Shown: positions 50,791 to 58,888, numbered from the stretch's first letter. The stretch: DNA of 64,000 bases from Palsa-513 sp050010595 (GCA_050010595.1 JBEKKS010000009.1:40690-104689), one strand, 5' to 3'. Made by a program: numbers and translations. Notes: generated by a model not told the origin, from the sequence alone.

Positions 50791-52131
50791 TTACGCAGAC
50801 GCCACCAAACGACCAGGCTTCTTACCGCGGTTGAGAATGCCCTGTGGATCGAAGGCGCGCTTCACCGCGTCGTGGAGCTCGAGCGCGGCCGGGGCCCACT
50901 GACGGGCGAGCTGCCCGCGCTTGACGGCACCGACGCCGTGCTCGCCGCTGATGGTGCCGCCGCGGGCGATCGCAAACGCGAAAAGCTCCTGCGCTGCAGC
51001 CTCGGCCCGCGCGACCTCGGCGGGGTCAGCCGGATCGACGAGGAACGTCGAGTGGAGGTTGCCGTCACCGGCGTGACCCCAGGACAGGCCGTGCAGGCCG
51101 TGTCGCTCGGCGATCGCAACGGTCTCGGTGATCGCGTCCGCGAGGTTGCCTGGCGGGACCGCGATGTCCTCGCTGACCTTGCCGCCGCGGACCCCCGCGA
51201 CCTGGTTTGCGACACCGTCGCGCCAGCGCCAGAGGGCGTCGATGTCGTGACGAGCGGTCGGGGCGTGGAGTGCGAGCAGGTCGTCGGCCAGCGCCTCGCG
51301 GGCCTCCCCCGCCAGGCGCGCCGCTTCCGCCGCACTGCCGTCGGCCTCGGCGATCAGCATGAAACCGGCGTCCGGTGGGAGGCGCACGGGAAACGCAGCC
51401 CCGGTGACCGCGAGCGTCCCGCCGTCGATGTAGTCGAGCGTCGCGACCTGGAGCCCGCAGGCCATCAAGCGCTCGACCGCCGCGGCACCGGTCTGCGTGT
51501 CCGGGTAGATCGCGACGAGCGGAAGCTGCGTCTCGGGCGCCGGCAGGAGCTTCAGCCAGGCAGCGGTGATCACAGCGAGCGTGCCCTCGGAGCCGACGAG
51601 CAGGCCGAGCAGGTCGTAGCCGGCGACATCCTTGCGGGTTGGCCCGCCGAGCTCGATCCGCTCGCCTCCGGCGAGAACCGCCTCGAGGCCGGTCACCCAG
51701 GCGCGCGTCGTGCCGTACTTGAACGTGTGCGGGCCGCCCGCGTTGGTCGCGATGTTGCCACCGATCTGCGACTGCTCGGAGGAGCCGGGGTCGGGCGCGT
51801 ACATGAGTCCGTTCTCGCGCGCGAGGCGATGGATCTCGCTCGTGCGAAGCCCGGCCTCGAGCTGGATCCGCCAGTGCTCGGGCTCGAAGGAGCGGACGGT
51901 CCGCAGGCGCTCGAGTGCGAGCACGACACCGCCCTCGAGCGGGATCGCGCCGCCCGCCAGACCCGTGCCGCCGCCGCGCGGCGTGACGGGCACGTCGTGG
52001 CGCTGGCAGAAGCGCAGCAGCAGCTCAACGTCGGCGGTCGACTCCGGGCAGACAACGGCGTCGGCGGACCCCGGGATCCCGCGCCACTGCGCCGTCGCAT
52101 CGGCGATGTAGGCCTGGGACGGCTCGGCCAC
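50791..52131 (-). CDS. FAD-linked oxidase (GlcD-like, glycolate or D-lactate dehydrogenase type)
   Basis: A 446-aa vanillyl-alcohol-oxidase-type flavoprotein. FAD-binding marks are VTPRGGGTGLAGGAIPLEGG, DPGSSEQSQIGGNIATNAGG and LLGLLVGSEGTLAVITAAW. The C-terminal domain has GHAGDGNLHSTFLVD and GEHGVGAVKRGQLARQW. GTG 52131 is the first standard start. The frame continues upstream with a family-like helix (GLLSALRALLGESRV) but no ATG, GTG or TTG, so the true start may be non-standard. Confidence 0.88.
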   Translation of the reverse strand: MAEPSQAYIADATAQWRGIPGSADAVVCPESTADVELLLRFCQRHDVPVTPRGGGTGLAGGAIPLEGGVVLALERLRTVRSFEPEHWRIQLEAGLRTSEIHRLARENGLMYAPDPGSSEQSQIGGNIATNAGGPHTFKYGTTRAWVTGLEAVLAGGERIELGGPTRKDVAGYDLLGLLVGSEGTLAVITAAWLKLLPAPETQLPLVAIYPDTQTGAAAVERLMACGLQVATLDYIDGGTLAVTGAAFPVRLPPDAGFMLIAEADGSAAEAARLAGEAREALADDLLALHAPTARHDIDALWRWRDGVANQVAGVRGGKVSEDIAVPPGNLADAITETVAIAERHGLHGLSWGHAGDGNLHSTFLVDPADPAEVARAEAAAQELFAFAIARGGTISGEHGVGAVKRGQLARQWAPAALELHDAVKRAFDPQGILNRGKKPGRLVASA

Positions 52132-52287
52132 GCGGGATTCGCCAAGCAGCGCCCGCAGGGCGCTCAGCAGGCCGGTCGCAGTGGCTTGCGCTCGGGTGGT
52201 CGCGATGACCCAAGCGTAGCTCGATGCTTGCGCCGCTGTTAGGTGAGGCGGCCGCGCACCAACTCGCCGCGCGACCGGAGCGGGAAG

Positions 52288-52656
52288 CTAGACGGCGGCC
52301 TTCTCGGGGCCGTTCCAGGCGGCCGCCGCGTAACGGCGGTTGAGCACGCCGATCAGCTCGTCGTACTGCTCGATCGTGATCTCACCGGCGGCGAGGCGCC
52401 GGTCGAGGATCTCGATCGGCGTCAGGCTCAGACTCGAGGCGGCGGCGGCCGCAACACCGGCCGTGTCCGGCTGGGCGTCCTGCTCGCCTGCCAGCGCGGC
52501 GACCCGCTCGCGCCAGATGCTGGTGAGCACGTAGAGGGCGATCGCAACGAACACGAACAGAGCGAGGCTGCCAAGCAGCGGGTAAAGCCAGTTCCCCTCA
52601 GCTTCGTGACGCCGGAACACCGCAAGCAGGATACGCAAGATTGCACCCCTGTGCAC
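52288..52656 (-). CDS. Membrane protein with C-terminal SHOCT domain
   Basis: A 122-aa protein with one transmembrane helix (about residues 24-46, LYPLLGSLALFVFVAIALYVL), a linker, and a SHOCT module at the C-terminus (PIEILDRRLAAGEITIEQYD). SHOCT segments aid oligomerisation or act as adaptors. It lies 156 bp downstream of the FAD oxidase gene start side, in its own unit, and diverges from the UspA gene. Confidence 0.75.
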   Translation of the reverse strand: MHRGAILRILLAVFRRHEAEGNWLYPLLGSLALFVFVAIALYVLTSIWRERVAALAGEQDAQPDTAGVAAAAASSLSLTPIEILDRRLAAGEITIEQYDELIGVLNRRYAAAAWNGPEKAAV

Positions 52657-52696
52657 TGCGCTCAGCGTCAGCGGGCGCTAGCTTACGTGGCGCGCG

Positions 52697-53170
52697 ATGA
52701 TCGTCCTCTGCTACGACGGGTCCGCTTCGGCCAAGCACGCGATCGCGACGGCGCACTCGCTCGTGGGCCAGGCGCCGGCGCTCGTGCTGCACGTCTGGGA
52801 GCCGCCGATGAGCTATCTCGGGCCGGATCCGTTCGGTGGGCTCGAGACCTGGAGCGGACCGCAGATCGTCGAGCTCGAGGCGCTCTCGACAGAGCGCGCG
52901 AACCGCACGGTCGAGTACGGCGTCCAGCTTGCCCGCGACGCCGGCTTTAGCGCCGAGGGAAGGCTGGAGCGCGCAACCCACGCCGTCTGGCGGACGATCC
53001 TCGATGTCGCCGACGAGACCGACGCCCAGCTGATCGTCGCCGGCGCGCGGGGACTCTCGACGATCCAGTCCCTGCTCCTCGGGAGCGTTTCCGCTGCGCT
53101 CGTGCACCACTCGACGCGCCCGATGCTTGTCGTGCCATCGACGCCGAGCGAGCCGCAGGCCGACAGCTAG
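52697..53170 (+). CDS. Universal stress protein (UspA family)
   Basis: A single-domain Usp of 157 aa. It starts IVLCYDGSASAKHAIATA and has the ATP-binding pattern G-x2-G-x9-G-S in GARGLSTIQSLLLGSVS, then HHSTRPMLVVP. ATP binding is thus likely. It converges with the glycosyltransferase gene with a four-base overlap of stops. Confidence 0.92.
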   Translation: MIVLCYDGSASAKHAIATAHSLVGQAPALVLHVWEPPMSYLGPDPFGGLETWSGPQIVELEALSTERANRTVEYGVQLARDAGFSAEGRLERATHAVWRTILDVADETDAQLIVAGARGLSTIQSLLLGSVSAALVHHSTRPMLVVPSTPSEPQADS

Positions 53171-55272
53171 CCGTTCGCAGCGATCGTCGATGCGCGTCCA
53201 GCGCAGTCGTAGAGCCCGACGCCGTAGAGACGCGCGAGACGGGTGTAGGCGGAGCGCGGACCGTCGCCCGTGTCGATCAGCTTGCAGCTCCGCGCGACGG
53301 CGTTGAGCGCTGCCGTGTCGCCGGCGCGCCCATCGGCTGCCGCGCCGAAATTCCCGACGCCGTCGTCATAGACCCAGCGCACGCGCCCGCTCGCCACCTG
53401 CTGCGAGAGCCAGCTGATCGTTGGATCGCTTTCGCGTCCGGTGAACCCGCCGAGGCCGGCGATCTTCGTGTTCTGCGCGATGATCGCGTTGGCCGCGACC
53501 TGCTGCTGGGAGATCGCGAGCGGGCCGCCGCCGTGCGCCTTCACGTAGGCGATGATCTTCACCAGCGCCTTGTCTGAGACCTTGTAGACAGGTGAGCCGA
53601 ACGTGGGGCCGTTGCGCTTCGCGGGCAGCGCAACAGGGAGCGATGGCACGCTGCCCCGCGCATCCAGCGGGCGGGGACCGAAGAAGCCCGCGGGGATCCG
53701 CGGCACTGCCTGATTGACGATGAACGCCTCGGCGGTGTTGTCCTTCGCGGGACCGCCGGCGGGAAACGTGCTGCTGGTCGCGTAGGCAAGCGTGTCGACC
53801 GACCAGATCGCCGGTGCCACCATCAGCGCGCCGGCAACCGCGAGCAGCGGGAGCGCGCGGATACGGGCGTCGCTGAAGGCGAGCAGCAGCACGCATGCGG
53901 TGGCGCCAACCGCGACCACAAGCGTCTGCACCCATACGAGCTGGTGGTGGTAGTCGGCGATCACCACCAGCTCAACTACGACCGCCGCCGCGACGACGGC
54001 GACACCGATCAAGCCAGCGACGATGCGTGGCCCGAGCGACCAGCTCATCACGACGCCGACGGCGGCCCCAACGAGAGCAGCGGTGAACGGGGCGAGCAGC
54101 GACACGTAGTAGGGATGGAAGATGCCGTGCGCGAGGCTGAAGACGATCCCGGTCGCGAGAAACGAGCCGCCGACGGCAATGATCCAGCCCGTCCGGGGGT
54201 CATCGCGCCGCAGCCGGGTCGCAACGACGATCGCAATCAGCCCGGCGAGCGCGAGCCCGAGCAGCCAACCGGCCTGGCCGCCGAGCGCGGAGTTGAGCAG
54301 CCGCACGGGGCCAGTGTTGCCACCGAACACGCTGAGCGAGTGGCTCGGTCCCCCCTTTTGGCCGCCCACGCGGCCGAAGCCGTTGTAATCGAAGATCAGC
54401 GACAGGATGTTGTTGTCGCTCGTACCGGCGATCCACGGCCGCTGGCTGGAGGGCGTGAACGCGACGAGCAGCGGCCACGCCGCGGCGACGACCAGCATCG
54501 CGAGGCCGCCGAAGAACAGCTGGTCGAGCGTGCGATGCCAGCCGCCCGGGCGCAGCCACAGCCAGGCGGCGAACATGCCTGGCAGGACGACGAGCGCGAC
54601 ACCCATCTTCGTTTCGAAGCCGAGCCCGACCATCACGCCGGCGAGAACGATCCAGCGCGTGCGCCCGTCGTGCACCGCCCGCACGAAGAACCACAACGCA
54701 GCGACACAGCAGAGCGCGACGAGGGCGTCCGGGTTGTTGTGGCGCGACATCGCGACCGTGATTGGCGTTGTCGCAACGGCGGCGCCGGCAACGAAGCCCG
54801 CGACCCGCCCGAAACATCGCCGGACAAGGTCGTAGAGCAAGAGAACGGTGAGCACCCCGATCACGGCGTCCGGGATCAGGACGCTGAGCGAGTGGAAGCC
54901 GAAGATCCGCACCGACAGCGCCTGGATCCAGATCGCGAGCGGCGGCTTGTCGATCGTCATTACGCCGGTCGGGTCAAACGAGGCGTAGAGGAAGTTGTGC
55001 CAGCTGAGCGCCATCGAGCGCACCGCCGCCGAGTAGTAGACGTTCGCGAAGCCGTTGCGCTTGAGCATCCAGAAGTCGAGCAGCCCCGCGCCAGTACCGA
55101 GTACCGCGAGCTCGGGTACGAGTCTCAGCGCGTGGACAACCTGTTGCAGCACGGCGAGCGGGCGCCGACGCCAGGCAAGTGCCTCGTGCTCCTCTGTCGC
55201 AGCCGGCACATCAGCGTCGTCCGGCCCGGCCGGGCGAGGCTGGAGAAGCTGCTTGAAGATTGACATCTGCAC
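53167..55272 (-). CDS. GT39/ArnT-like membrane glycosyltransferase
   Basis: A 701-aa polytopic protein with about 12 membrane helices. The first periplasmic loop has the acidic pair region and TIDKPPLAIWIQALSVRIFG, where the DKPP motif is typical of PMT/ArnT enzymes. GLGFETKMGVALVVLPGMF follows. The C-terminal 200 residues are extracytoplasmic (ARGSVPSLPVALPAKRNGP, GLGGFTGRESDPTISWLSQQ). It probably moves a lipid-linked sugar onto proteins or envelope polymers. The acceptor is unknown. Confidence 0.88.
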   Translation of the reverse strand: MQMSIFKQLLQPRPAGPDDADVPAATEEHEALAWRRRPLAVLQQVVHALRLVPELAVLGTGAGLLDFWMLKRNGFANVYYSAAVRSMALSWHNFLYASFDPTGVMTIDKPPLAIWIQALSVRIFGFHSLSVLIPDAVIGVLTVLLLYDLVRRCFGRVAGFVAGAAVATTPITVAMSRHNNPDALVALCCVAALWFFVRAVHDGRTRWIVLAGVMVGLGFETKMGVALVVLPGMFAAWLWLRPGGWHRTLDQLFFGGLAMLVVAAAWPLLVAFTPSSQRPWIAGTSDNNILSLIFDYNGFGRVGGQKGGPSHSLSVFGGNTGPVRLLNSALGGQAGWLLGLALAGLIAIVVATRLRRDDPRTGWIIAVGGSFLATGIVFSLAHGIFHPYYVSLLAPFTAALVGAAVGVVMSWSLGPRIVAGLIGVAVVAAAVVVELVVIADYHHQLVWVQTLVVAVGATACVLLLAFSDARIRALPLLAVAGALMVAPAIWSVDTLAYATSSTFPAGGPAKDNTAEAFIVNQAVPRIPAGFFGPRPLDARGSVPSLPVALPAKRNGPTFGSPVYKVSDKALVKIIAYVKAHGGGPLAISQQQVAANAIIAQNTKIAGLGGFTGRESDPTISWLSQQVASGRVRWVYDDGVGNFGAAADGRAGDTAALNAVARSCKLIDTGDGPRSAYTRLARLYGVGLYDCAGRASTIAANG

Positions 55273-55348
55273 GGCGGGCTCCGACGCTAACGGTTCTGGA
55301 TTTCGCGCTTCACAGTGTCTCTCCTAGCCCACACGTATAAGTGGCGAA

Positions 55349-55387
55349 GCTGAGAGCTGCCCGCCAAGGCTTAGGGATGCTCTCAGC
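55349..55387 (+). promoter_or_regulatory. Stem-loop upstream of the small exported protein gene
   Basis: GCTGAGAGC (55349-55357) and GCTCTCAGC (55379-55387) form a perfect 9-bp stem with a 21-base loop. It lies in the 200-bp divergent gap before the gene at 55473. It may be a leader structure or operator. Confidence 0.4.
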
Positions 55388-55472
55388 GCCGCGTAAAGGC
55401 ACGCTTAGCTCGGTCGAGTTGACTCGTTCTGCAGCTCGTCGATGCCCCTCCCCGAAAGGAGATGAAGCGCAC

Positions 55473-55664
55473 ATGCGACATGGCATCTTGCGGACACCGA
55501 TCGTGTTCGCGAGCGCCGGAGCACTGGCAAGCGGCAGCGCAGCATATGCCGCCGGCACCCATCACGGGCACAGGGTCGCTGCTCCCCACAGCGGCATGGT
55601 CGGCGGGATCACCGGGATGACCGGGACAACCGGCAGCCATCACTGCCCAGGCATGACCTCCTGA
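55473..55664 (+). CDS. Small exported His/Gly/Met-rich protein (63 aa)
   Basis: ATG 55473 is preceded by AAAGGAGA about ten bases upstream, which fixes the start over 55341. The product has a signal peptide (TPIVFASAGALASGSAAYAA). The mature part of about 38 residues is rich in His, Gly and Met with one Cys (GTHHGHRVAAPHSGMVGG, SHHCPGMTS). The composition suggests metal binding, perhaps copper, but no known family is matched. Confidence 0.7.
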   Translation: MRHGILRTPIVFASAGALASGSAAYAAGTHHGHRVAAPHSGMVGGITGMTGTTGSHHCPGMTS

Positions 55665-55685
55665 TCCCCCACGCTGGGCACGGTC

Positions 55686-55715
55686 GCGGCTCCCGGGCAG
55701 TCTGCCGGGAGCCGC
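55686..55715 (+). terminator. Terminator-like hairpin after the small exported protein
   Basis: An 11-bp perfect stem, GCGGCTCCCGG (55686-55696) with CCGGGAGCCGC (55705-55715), and an 8-base loop. No T-run follows. Confidence 0.6.
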
Positions 55716-55773
55716 GCGGTGTCCTGCGGCAGCAGGCGATCCTGCAGCTCGGCCGCACCGGACGGCGCGATCT

Positions 55774-55779
55774 ATAATC
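55774..55779 (+). promoter_or_regulatory. -10 element of tRNA-Gly
   Basis: A perfect TATAAT lies 10 bases before the tRNA-Gly start. No clear -35 hexamer is seen 16-18 bases upstream. Confidence 0.55.
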
Positions 55780-55789
55780 GCCGCTCCCG

Positions 55790-55863
55790 CGGATGTAGCT
55801 CAGTTGGCTAGAGCGTCTGCTTGCCATGCAGAAGGTCGAGGGTTCGAGTCCCTTCATCCGCTT
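55790..55863 (+). tRNA. tRNA-Gly (anticodon GCC)
   Basis: A 74-base cloverleaf. Acceptor GCGGATG/CATCCGC, D-arm GCTC...GAGC, anticodon stem TCTGC/GCAGA with loop TTGCCAT, and T-arm GAGGG-TTCGAGT-CCCTT. The discriminator is U and CCA is not encoded. It marks the change from chromosomal to accessory genes, and its 3' end is a likely attachment site. Confidence 0.97.
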
Positions 55864-55867
55864 GGAA

Positions 55868-55900
55868 CAAAAGGCCTGCAAACGCGGGCCTTTTGTTTTC
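55868..55900 (+). terminator. Intrinsic terminator of tRNA-Gly
   Basis: ACAAAAGGCC (55868-55877) pairs with GGCCTTTTGT (55888-55897) over a 10-base loop, followed by TTT. It begins five bases past the tRNA 3' end. Confidence 0.9.
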
Positions 55901-55923
55901 CCAGGTTCGTGCGAAAATGCAAC

Positions 55924-55946
55924 TTTGTCACAGGTTTTTGTCACAG
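55924..55946 (+). repeat. Direct repeat TTTGTCACAG next to tRNA-Gly
   Basis: TTTGTCACAG occurs at 55924-55933 and again at 55937-55946. Short direct repeats with GTCACA just inside a tRNA-borne junction are common as integrase arm-type sites. No integrase gene is visible in the window, so this is inference. Confidence 0.45.
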
Positions 55947-55995
55947 AACGCCCCTGGCGTGTGGACCTGTCAGGACAAGGCGGTAGCGTGGTGTG

Positions 55996-56685
55996 ATGGT
56001 TCCGGCTCTGCCCACGATGCGATGGCCGCGAGTACGCGACCACACGACGATCGGTGCCTCGACGGGCTACATGAGCGACGCGCGCAGCGAATGGCCTGTG
56101 CTCGCTCGCCGAGCCGCGTCGGAGTCGATCGCTGCTGTGGAGTTCTCGGCGCTCTCAGAGCCCGAGCTCCCCGGCCTTATCGAGTGGCTTGAGCAGCGTC
56201 CGTCATTGCCGTTCCAGTGGACCGGTGCGCATGGCCCGACGAAGGGGCGGCAGATGGAGGAGCGTGACTTGGTCGATGCTCTACTCGCCTTGGCGGCGCA
56301 TGTCGATGTCGTCGTTCTGCATCCGGACACGATGCAGGACCCCTCGCTCTATCGAGAGCTCGGCTCGGCCCTCGCGATCGAGAACATGGACGCTCGCAAA
56401 CCGGTCGGTCAGACCGCTGAGCAACTCGAAGCCTTCTTTGATGCCCTACCCGACGCGCGGCTTTGCTTCGACGTCGCCCACGCCAGCGCGATCGATCCGA
56501 GCATGATCGAAGGCGAGCGCATCCTCGACGCGTTCGCCTCCCGGCTGAGCCATGTGCACGTGTCGTCACTCGACGAGGCGAGCCATCACGTCTCGCTCTC
56601 CTCTTTAGACGAGCAGCGGTTCACTCCCCTCCTCGACCGCTGTCGCGACGTGCCATGGATCCTCGAAGCACCGCTGGCTCGCTGA
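55996..56685 (+). CDS. TIM-barrel protein, AP-endonuclease-2/xylose-isomerase-like
   Basis: A 229-aa protein from ATG 55996 (a GTG one codon earlier is possible). It has the pattern of metal-dependent TIM barrels of the sugar isomerase/endonuclease IV clan: Glu in AAVEFSA, His in WTGAHGPTKG and VVVLHPDTM, ENMDARKPVG, then Asp/His in LCFDVAHAS, HVHVSSLDEASHH, and Glu in WILEAPL. It is the first gene after tRNA-Gly and overlaps the next gene by 31 bases. The substrate is unknown; a nucleic-acid or nucleotide target is as likely as a sugar. Confidence 0.72.
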   Translation: MVPALPTMRWPRVRDHTTIGASTGYMSDARSEWPVLARRAASESIAAVEFSALSEPELPGLIEWLEQRPSLPFQWTGAHGPTKGRQMEERDLVDALLALAAHVDVVVLHPDTMQDPSLYRELGSALAIENMDARKPVGQTAEQLEAFFDALPDARLCFDVAHASAIDPSMIEGERILDAFASRLSHVHVSSLDEASHHVSLSSLDEQRFTPLLDRCRDVPWILEAPLAR

Positions 56686-57683
56686 GCCCAGCGGGCTCCC
56701 TCGAGCGGCTCGCCGAGCGCGGCGGAACCGCTTTCCCTCATCTGCTCGCGGCACGGGAGCTTGCTGACCGCAGGATCGCTGAAGCGCGTGCGTCGTTTGC
56801 CTTGATCGCTCCGCCCGACGTATCGGTGACGCTCTTCGGGTCGTTCGCGCGTCGCGAGCTGACCGAAGGCAGCGACAACGACTGGGCAATCCTCACTCCG
56901 ACCGGCCGCGTGAAGGCTCCCGACGTCCTCGAGCTCGCGGCCGTTTGTCGCGAGCAGTTCGACGAAGACGACAAGGCGCCGGGATCGCAAGACCTGTTCG
57001 GCCTTCCGTTTGCATGGCCACGGCTGGCGCAGTACGTCGGTCTCGACGCCGACAGCAACACGAATCTGACGCGTCGGATGCTCACGCTGCTGGAGTCCGT
57101 CCCTATCACCGGGCATGCACGGGACGATTGCTGGAGAGCAATCTTTGATCGGTACATGAAGCGCGGTGTGCGCGATCATCGGCCACCTCGCTTTCTGCTC
57201 AACGACACGATCCGCTACTGGCGGACGATCTGCGTCGACTTCGAGGGAAAGCACGCGGAGACCGGTGGCAGCGATTCCAAATGGGTTATGCGCAACGCGA
57301 AGCTCCGCACCTCGAGAACGATGCTGTTCGCCGGCGGCCTTCTGCCGGTGCTTTTCTGTCGTCTACGTGAGCAAGGTGAGATCCCGGTATTCCTCGAGCA
57401 GCAGTTCGCTGCCCCGCCAGTCGACCGAGTGGCGTGGGCGTTCCTTGAGCTGGGGATGGAGGACGAGGGTAGCCGGTGCCTGCGCGCCTACGATGAGTGG
57501 GTGGCGATGCTCCAGGACGACGCTGTGCGGGACGCCATCGGTGAACTGCGTGCCGACACCCGCGATGCCTCGCCCGTCTTCCAGCAGGTTCGAGACATCG
57601 GGCGACGACTGCAGTCCGGGCTCGTAGCGTTGCTGTTCAACAGCGACCTCGCGCCCGCGTCGCGCACCTTCCTCGTCTTCTGA
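56655..57683 (+). CDS. Nucleotidyltransferase-fold protein
   Basis: A 342-aa protein from ATG 56655, inside the end of the TIM-barrel gene (31-base overlap in another frame). The Pol-beta-type motif is FGSFARRELTEGSDNDWAI, giving GS followed by D-x-D, so metal-dependent nucleotidyl transfer is plausible. A helical region follows with RPPRFLLNDTIRYWRTICVD and NAKLRTSRTMLFAGGLL, blocks I associate with an uncharacterised NTase group. It is not an AbiEii or CD-NTase that I can recognise. It is paired with the TIM-barrel protein. Confidence 0.75.
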   Translation: MDPRSTAGSLSPAGSLERLAERGGTAFPHLLAARELADRRIAEARASFALIAPPDVSVTLFGSFARRELTEGSDNDWAILTPTGRVKAPDVLELAAVCREQFDEDDKAPGSQDLFGLPFAWPRLAQYVGLDADSNTNLTRRMLTLLESVPITGHARDDCWRAIFDRYMKRGVRDHRPPRFLLNDTIRYWRTICVDFEGKHAETGGSDSKWVMRNAKLRTSRTMLFAGGLLPVLFCRLREQGEIPVFLEQQFAAPPVDRVAWAFLELGMEDEGSRCLRAYDEWVAMLQDDAVRDAIGELRADTRDASPVFQQVRDIGRRLQSGLVALLFNSDLAPASRTFLVF

Positions 57684-57743
57684 GCGCTCGCGCTGGCTAA
57701 CGCCCTCCGTTGCCCGATCGCCTAGGACTTGGTACGGCGTTGC

Positions 57744-58304
57744 TCAGGCGGCGGCGAGCTCGGCGGGCAGGACCTTGGCGAGGGCCTGCTGCTCTGGTTT
57801 GCCGAGCTTGCCGGCGAGGCGGCGTATCTCGAGCGCGTCGTTGAACGCTTGGAGGAAGCCGCTGTCGGCGGTGTCTGCGAGCGGTTGGCCGAGCTCGTCA
57901 GCGAACCACTCGGCGACGTCTGACCAGCGCCAGACCTTGGTGCGAGCGTCGACGCGCCCGCAGGCCGGCGGGAAGCCGCCGGGTCCGCGCCTGCCCGCGA
58001 CGAGCAGGCGAACGCTCTCAGCGGAGCGGCCGGCGCGCGCGGCGATGTCGGCCATCGTCGCGAGATCGTCGTCCTCGACGCGAAGGATCTGCGCCTCGGG
58101 AAGCACGCTTCGCAGCTCCTCAAACGCGCCACCGAGAGCAGCCGGAAGGCTGCTAGCGCCGCGGTCGAACTCGAGCAGGAACGAGCCGTCGTCGTCGGGG
58201 CCCATCAGCGATGCGTCATCGATGCGCGCGTAGATCTTCAGCGAGAGCGCGTCGAGGTCCCCGTCAGGACTGAGGAAGCGGAGCGTGAAGGTGTAATGGT
58301 TCAT
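57744..58304 (-). CDS. HTH protein, probable antitoxin of a HicA-like pair
   Basis: A 186-aa protein. The N-terminal 75 residues form a HicB-like alpha/beta part (TFTLRFLSPDGDLDALSL, FLLEFDRGASSLPAAL). An HTH region follows (ATMADIAARAGRSAESVRLL) with the conserved GRRGPGGFPPA and VWRWSDVAEWFADE. A helical tail ends it. It overlaps the upstream 75-aa gene by ATGA, the usual toxin-first order of hicAB. Autoregulation by the HTH is likely but inferred. Confidence 0.7.
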   Translation of the reverse strand: MNHYTFTLRFLSPDGDLDALSLKIYARIDDASLMGPDDDGSFLLEFDRGASSLPAALGGAFEELRSVLPEAQILRVEDDDLATMADIAARAGRSAESVRLLVAGRRGPGGFPPACGRVDARTKVWRWSDVAEWFADELGQPLADTADSGFLQAFNDALEIRRLAGKLGKPEQQALAKVLPAELAAA

Positions 58305-58528
58305 GGCGTCTTGTGGGGGCAGCGAGCGATGAAGCGGTCGATGCGCTTGGCCTCGTTATCGGGGCTCGACGGCGTTCCGTTGACCGAGAACGGCGGGCAC
58401 TTGGCGACTTCGCGGCCCGGGCAGTAGATGACTCCCCAGTGTCCGCGGCCGCTCTCGACGCGAAAGCCCGCTTGCTCGGCGCGCTTGAGCGCCGCCTCCA
58501 CCTGTTTCTTTGGATGCTTCGCTCGCAC
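58301..58528 (-). CDS. HicA-like small protein, probable toxin
   Basis: A 75-aa basic protein with the HicA-type layout of the double-stranded-RNA-binding fold. A helix (KKQVEAALKRAEQAGFRVES) is followed by a strand with the key His in GRGHWGVIYC, then FSVNGTPSSPDNEAKRIDRF. HicA proteins cleave mRNA. The family call is by pattern and is tentative. It is coupled to the HTH gene downstream. Confidence 0.6.
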   Translation of the reverse strand: MRAKHPKKQVEAALKRAEQAGFRVESGRGHWGVIYCPGREVAKCPPFSVNGTPSSPDNEAKRIDRFIARCPHKTP

Positions 58529-58612
58529 GCTAGCAGACCTGTTGCGAACTCACAACACCCAGCGATCGGCCGGACGAGCCGGCCCCCGGTTGGCCGGCGC
58601 TCGTGCGGGCAC

Positions 58613-58888
58613 CTACGCCCTACGCCGCTCGATCTGTCGCAGCCACGCGTCGATCGATTCAGGCCGGTAGCGGTAGTAACGACCGAGAGCGACGTGAGGG
58701 ATGCGGCCGGCACGCGTCTCGACATAGACCCACTTGCGCGTCATGCCGACCATCGCGGCGACATCTTCGGCGAACAGCAGCGAACCGTCCAGCGCGGCGT
58801 CTGCGAACTCGGGCTCAACCGTGATCGCCCGCTTACGTTCGCGTCGGGCGAGGCCCTGGGCCAGCGTCTGCGAACGCGCAATCGCCAT
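58613..58888 (-). CDS. Excisionase-like (MerR-type HTH) DNA-binding protein
   Basis: A 91-aa protein. The C-terminal half is an excisionase/AlpA HTH: FAEDVAAMVGMTRKWVYVET, then RIPHVALGRYYRYRPESIDAW. GGGGGAA precedes the ATG. Such proteins direct excision or act as small regulators in integrative elements. It diverges from the gene at 58975 across 86 AT-richer bases. No integrase is near. Confidence 0.78.
   Translation of the reverse strand: MAIARSQTLAQGLARRERKRAITVEPEFADAALDGSLLFAEDVAAMVGMTRKWVYVETRAGRIPHVALGRYYRYRPESIDAWLRQIERRRA

Noticed and set aside
50776..52242. 488-codon plus-strand frame opposite the FAD oxidase
   Set aside because: The opposite strand encodes clear FAD-binding motifs; this frame is a compositional shadow.
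53944..55263. 439-codon plus-strand frame opposite the glycosyltransferase
   Set aside because: It is highly charged with no domain, while the minus strand encodes a polytopic membrane enzyme.
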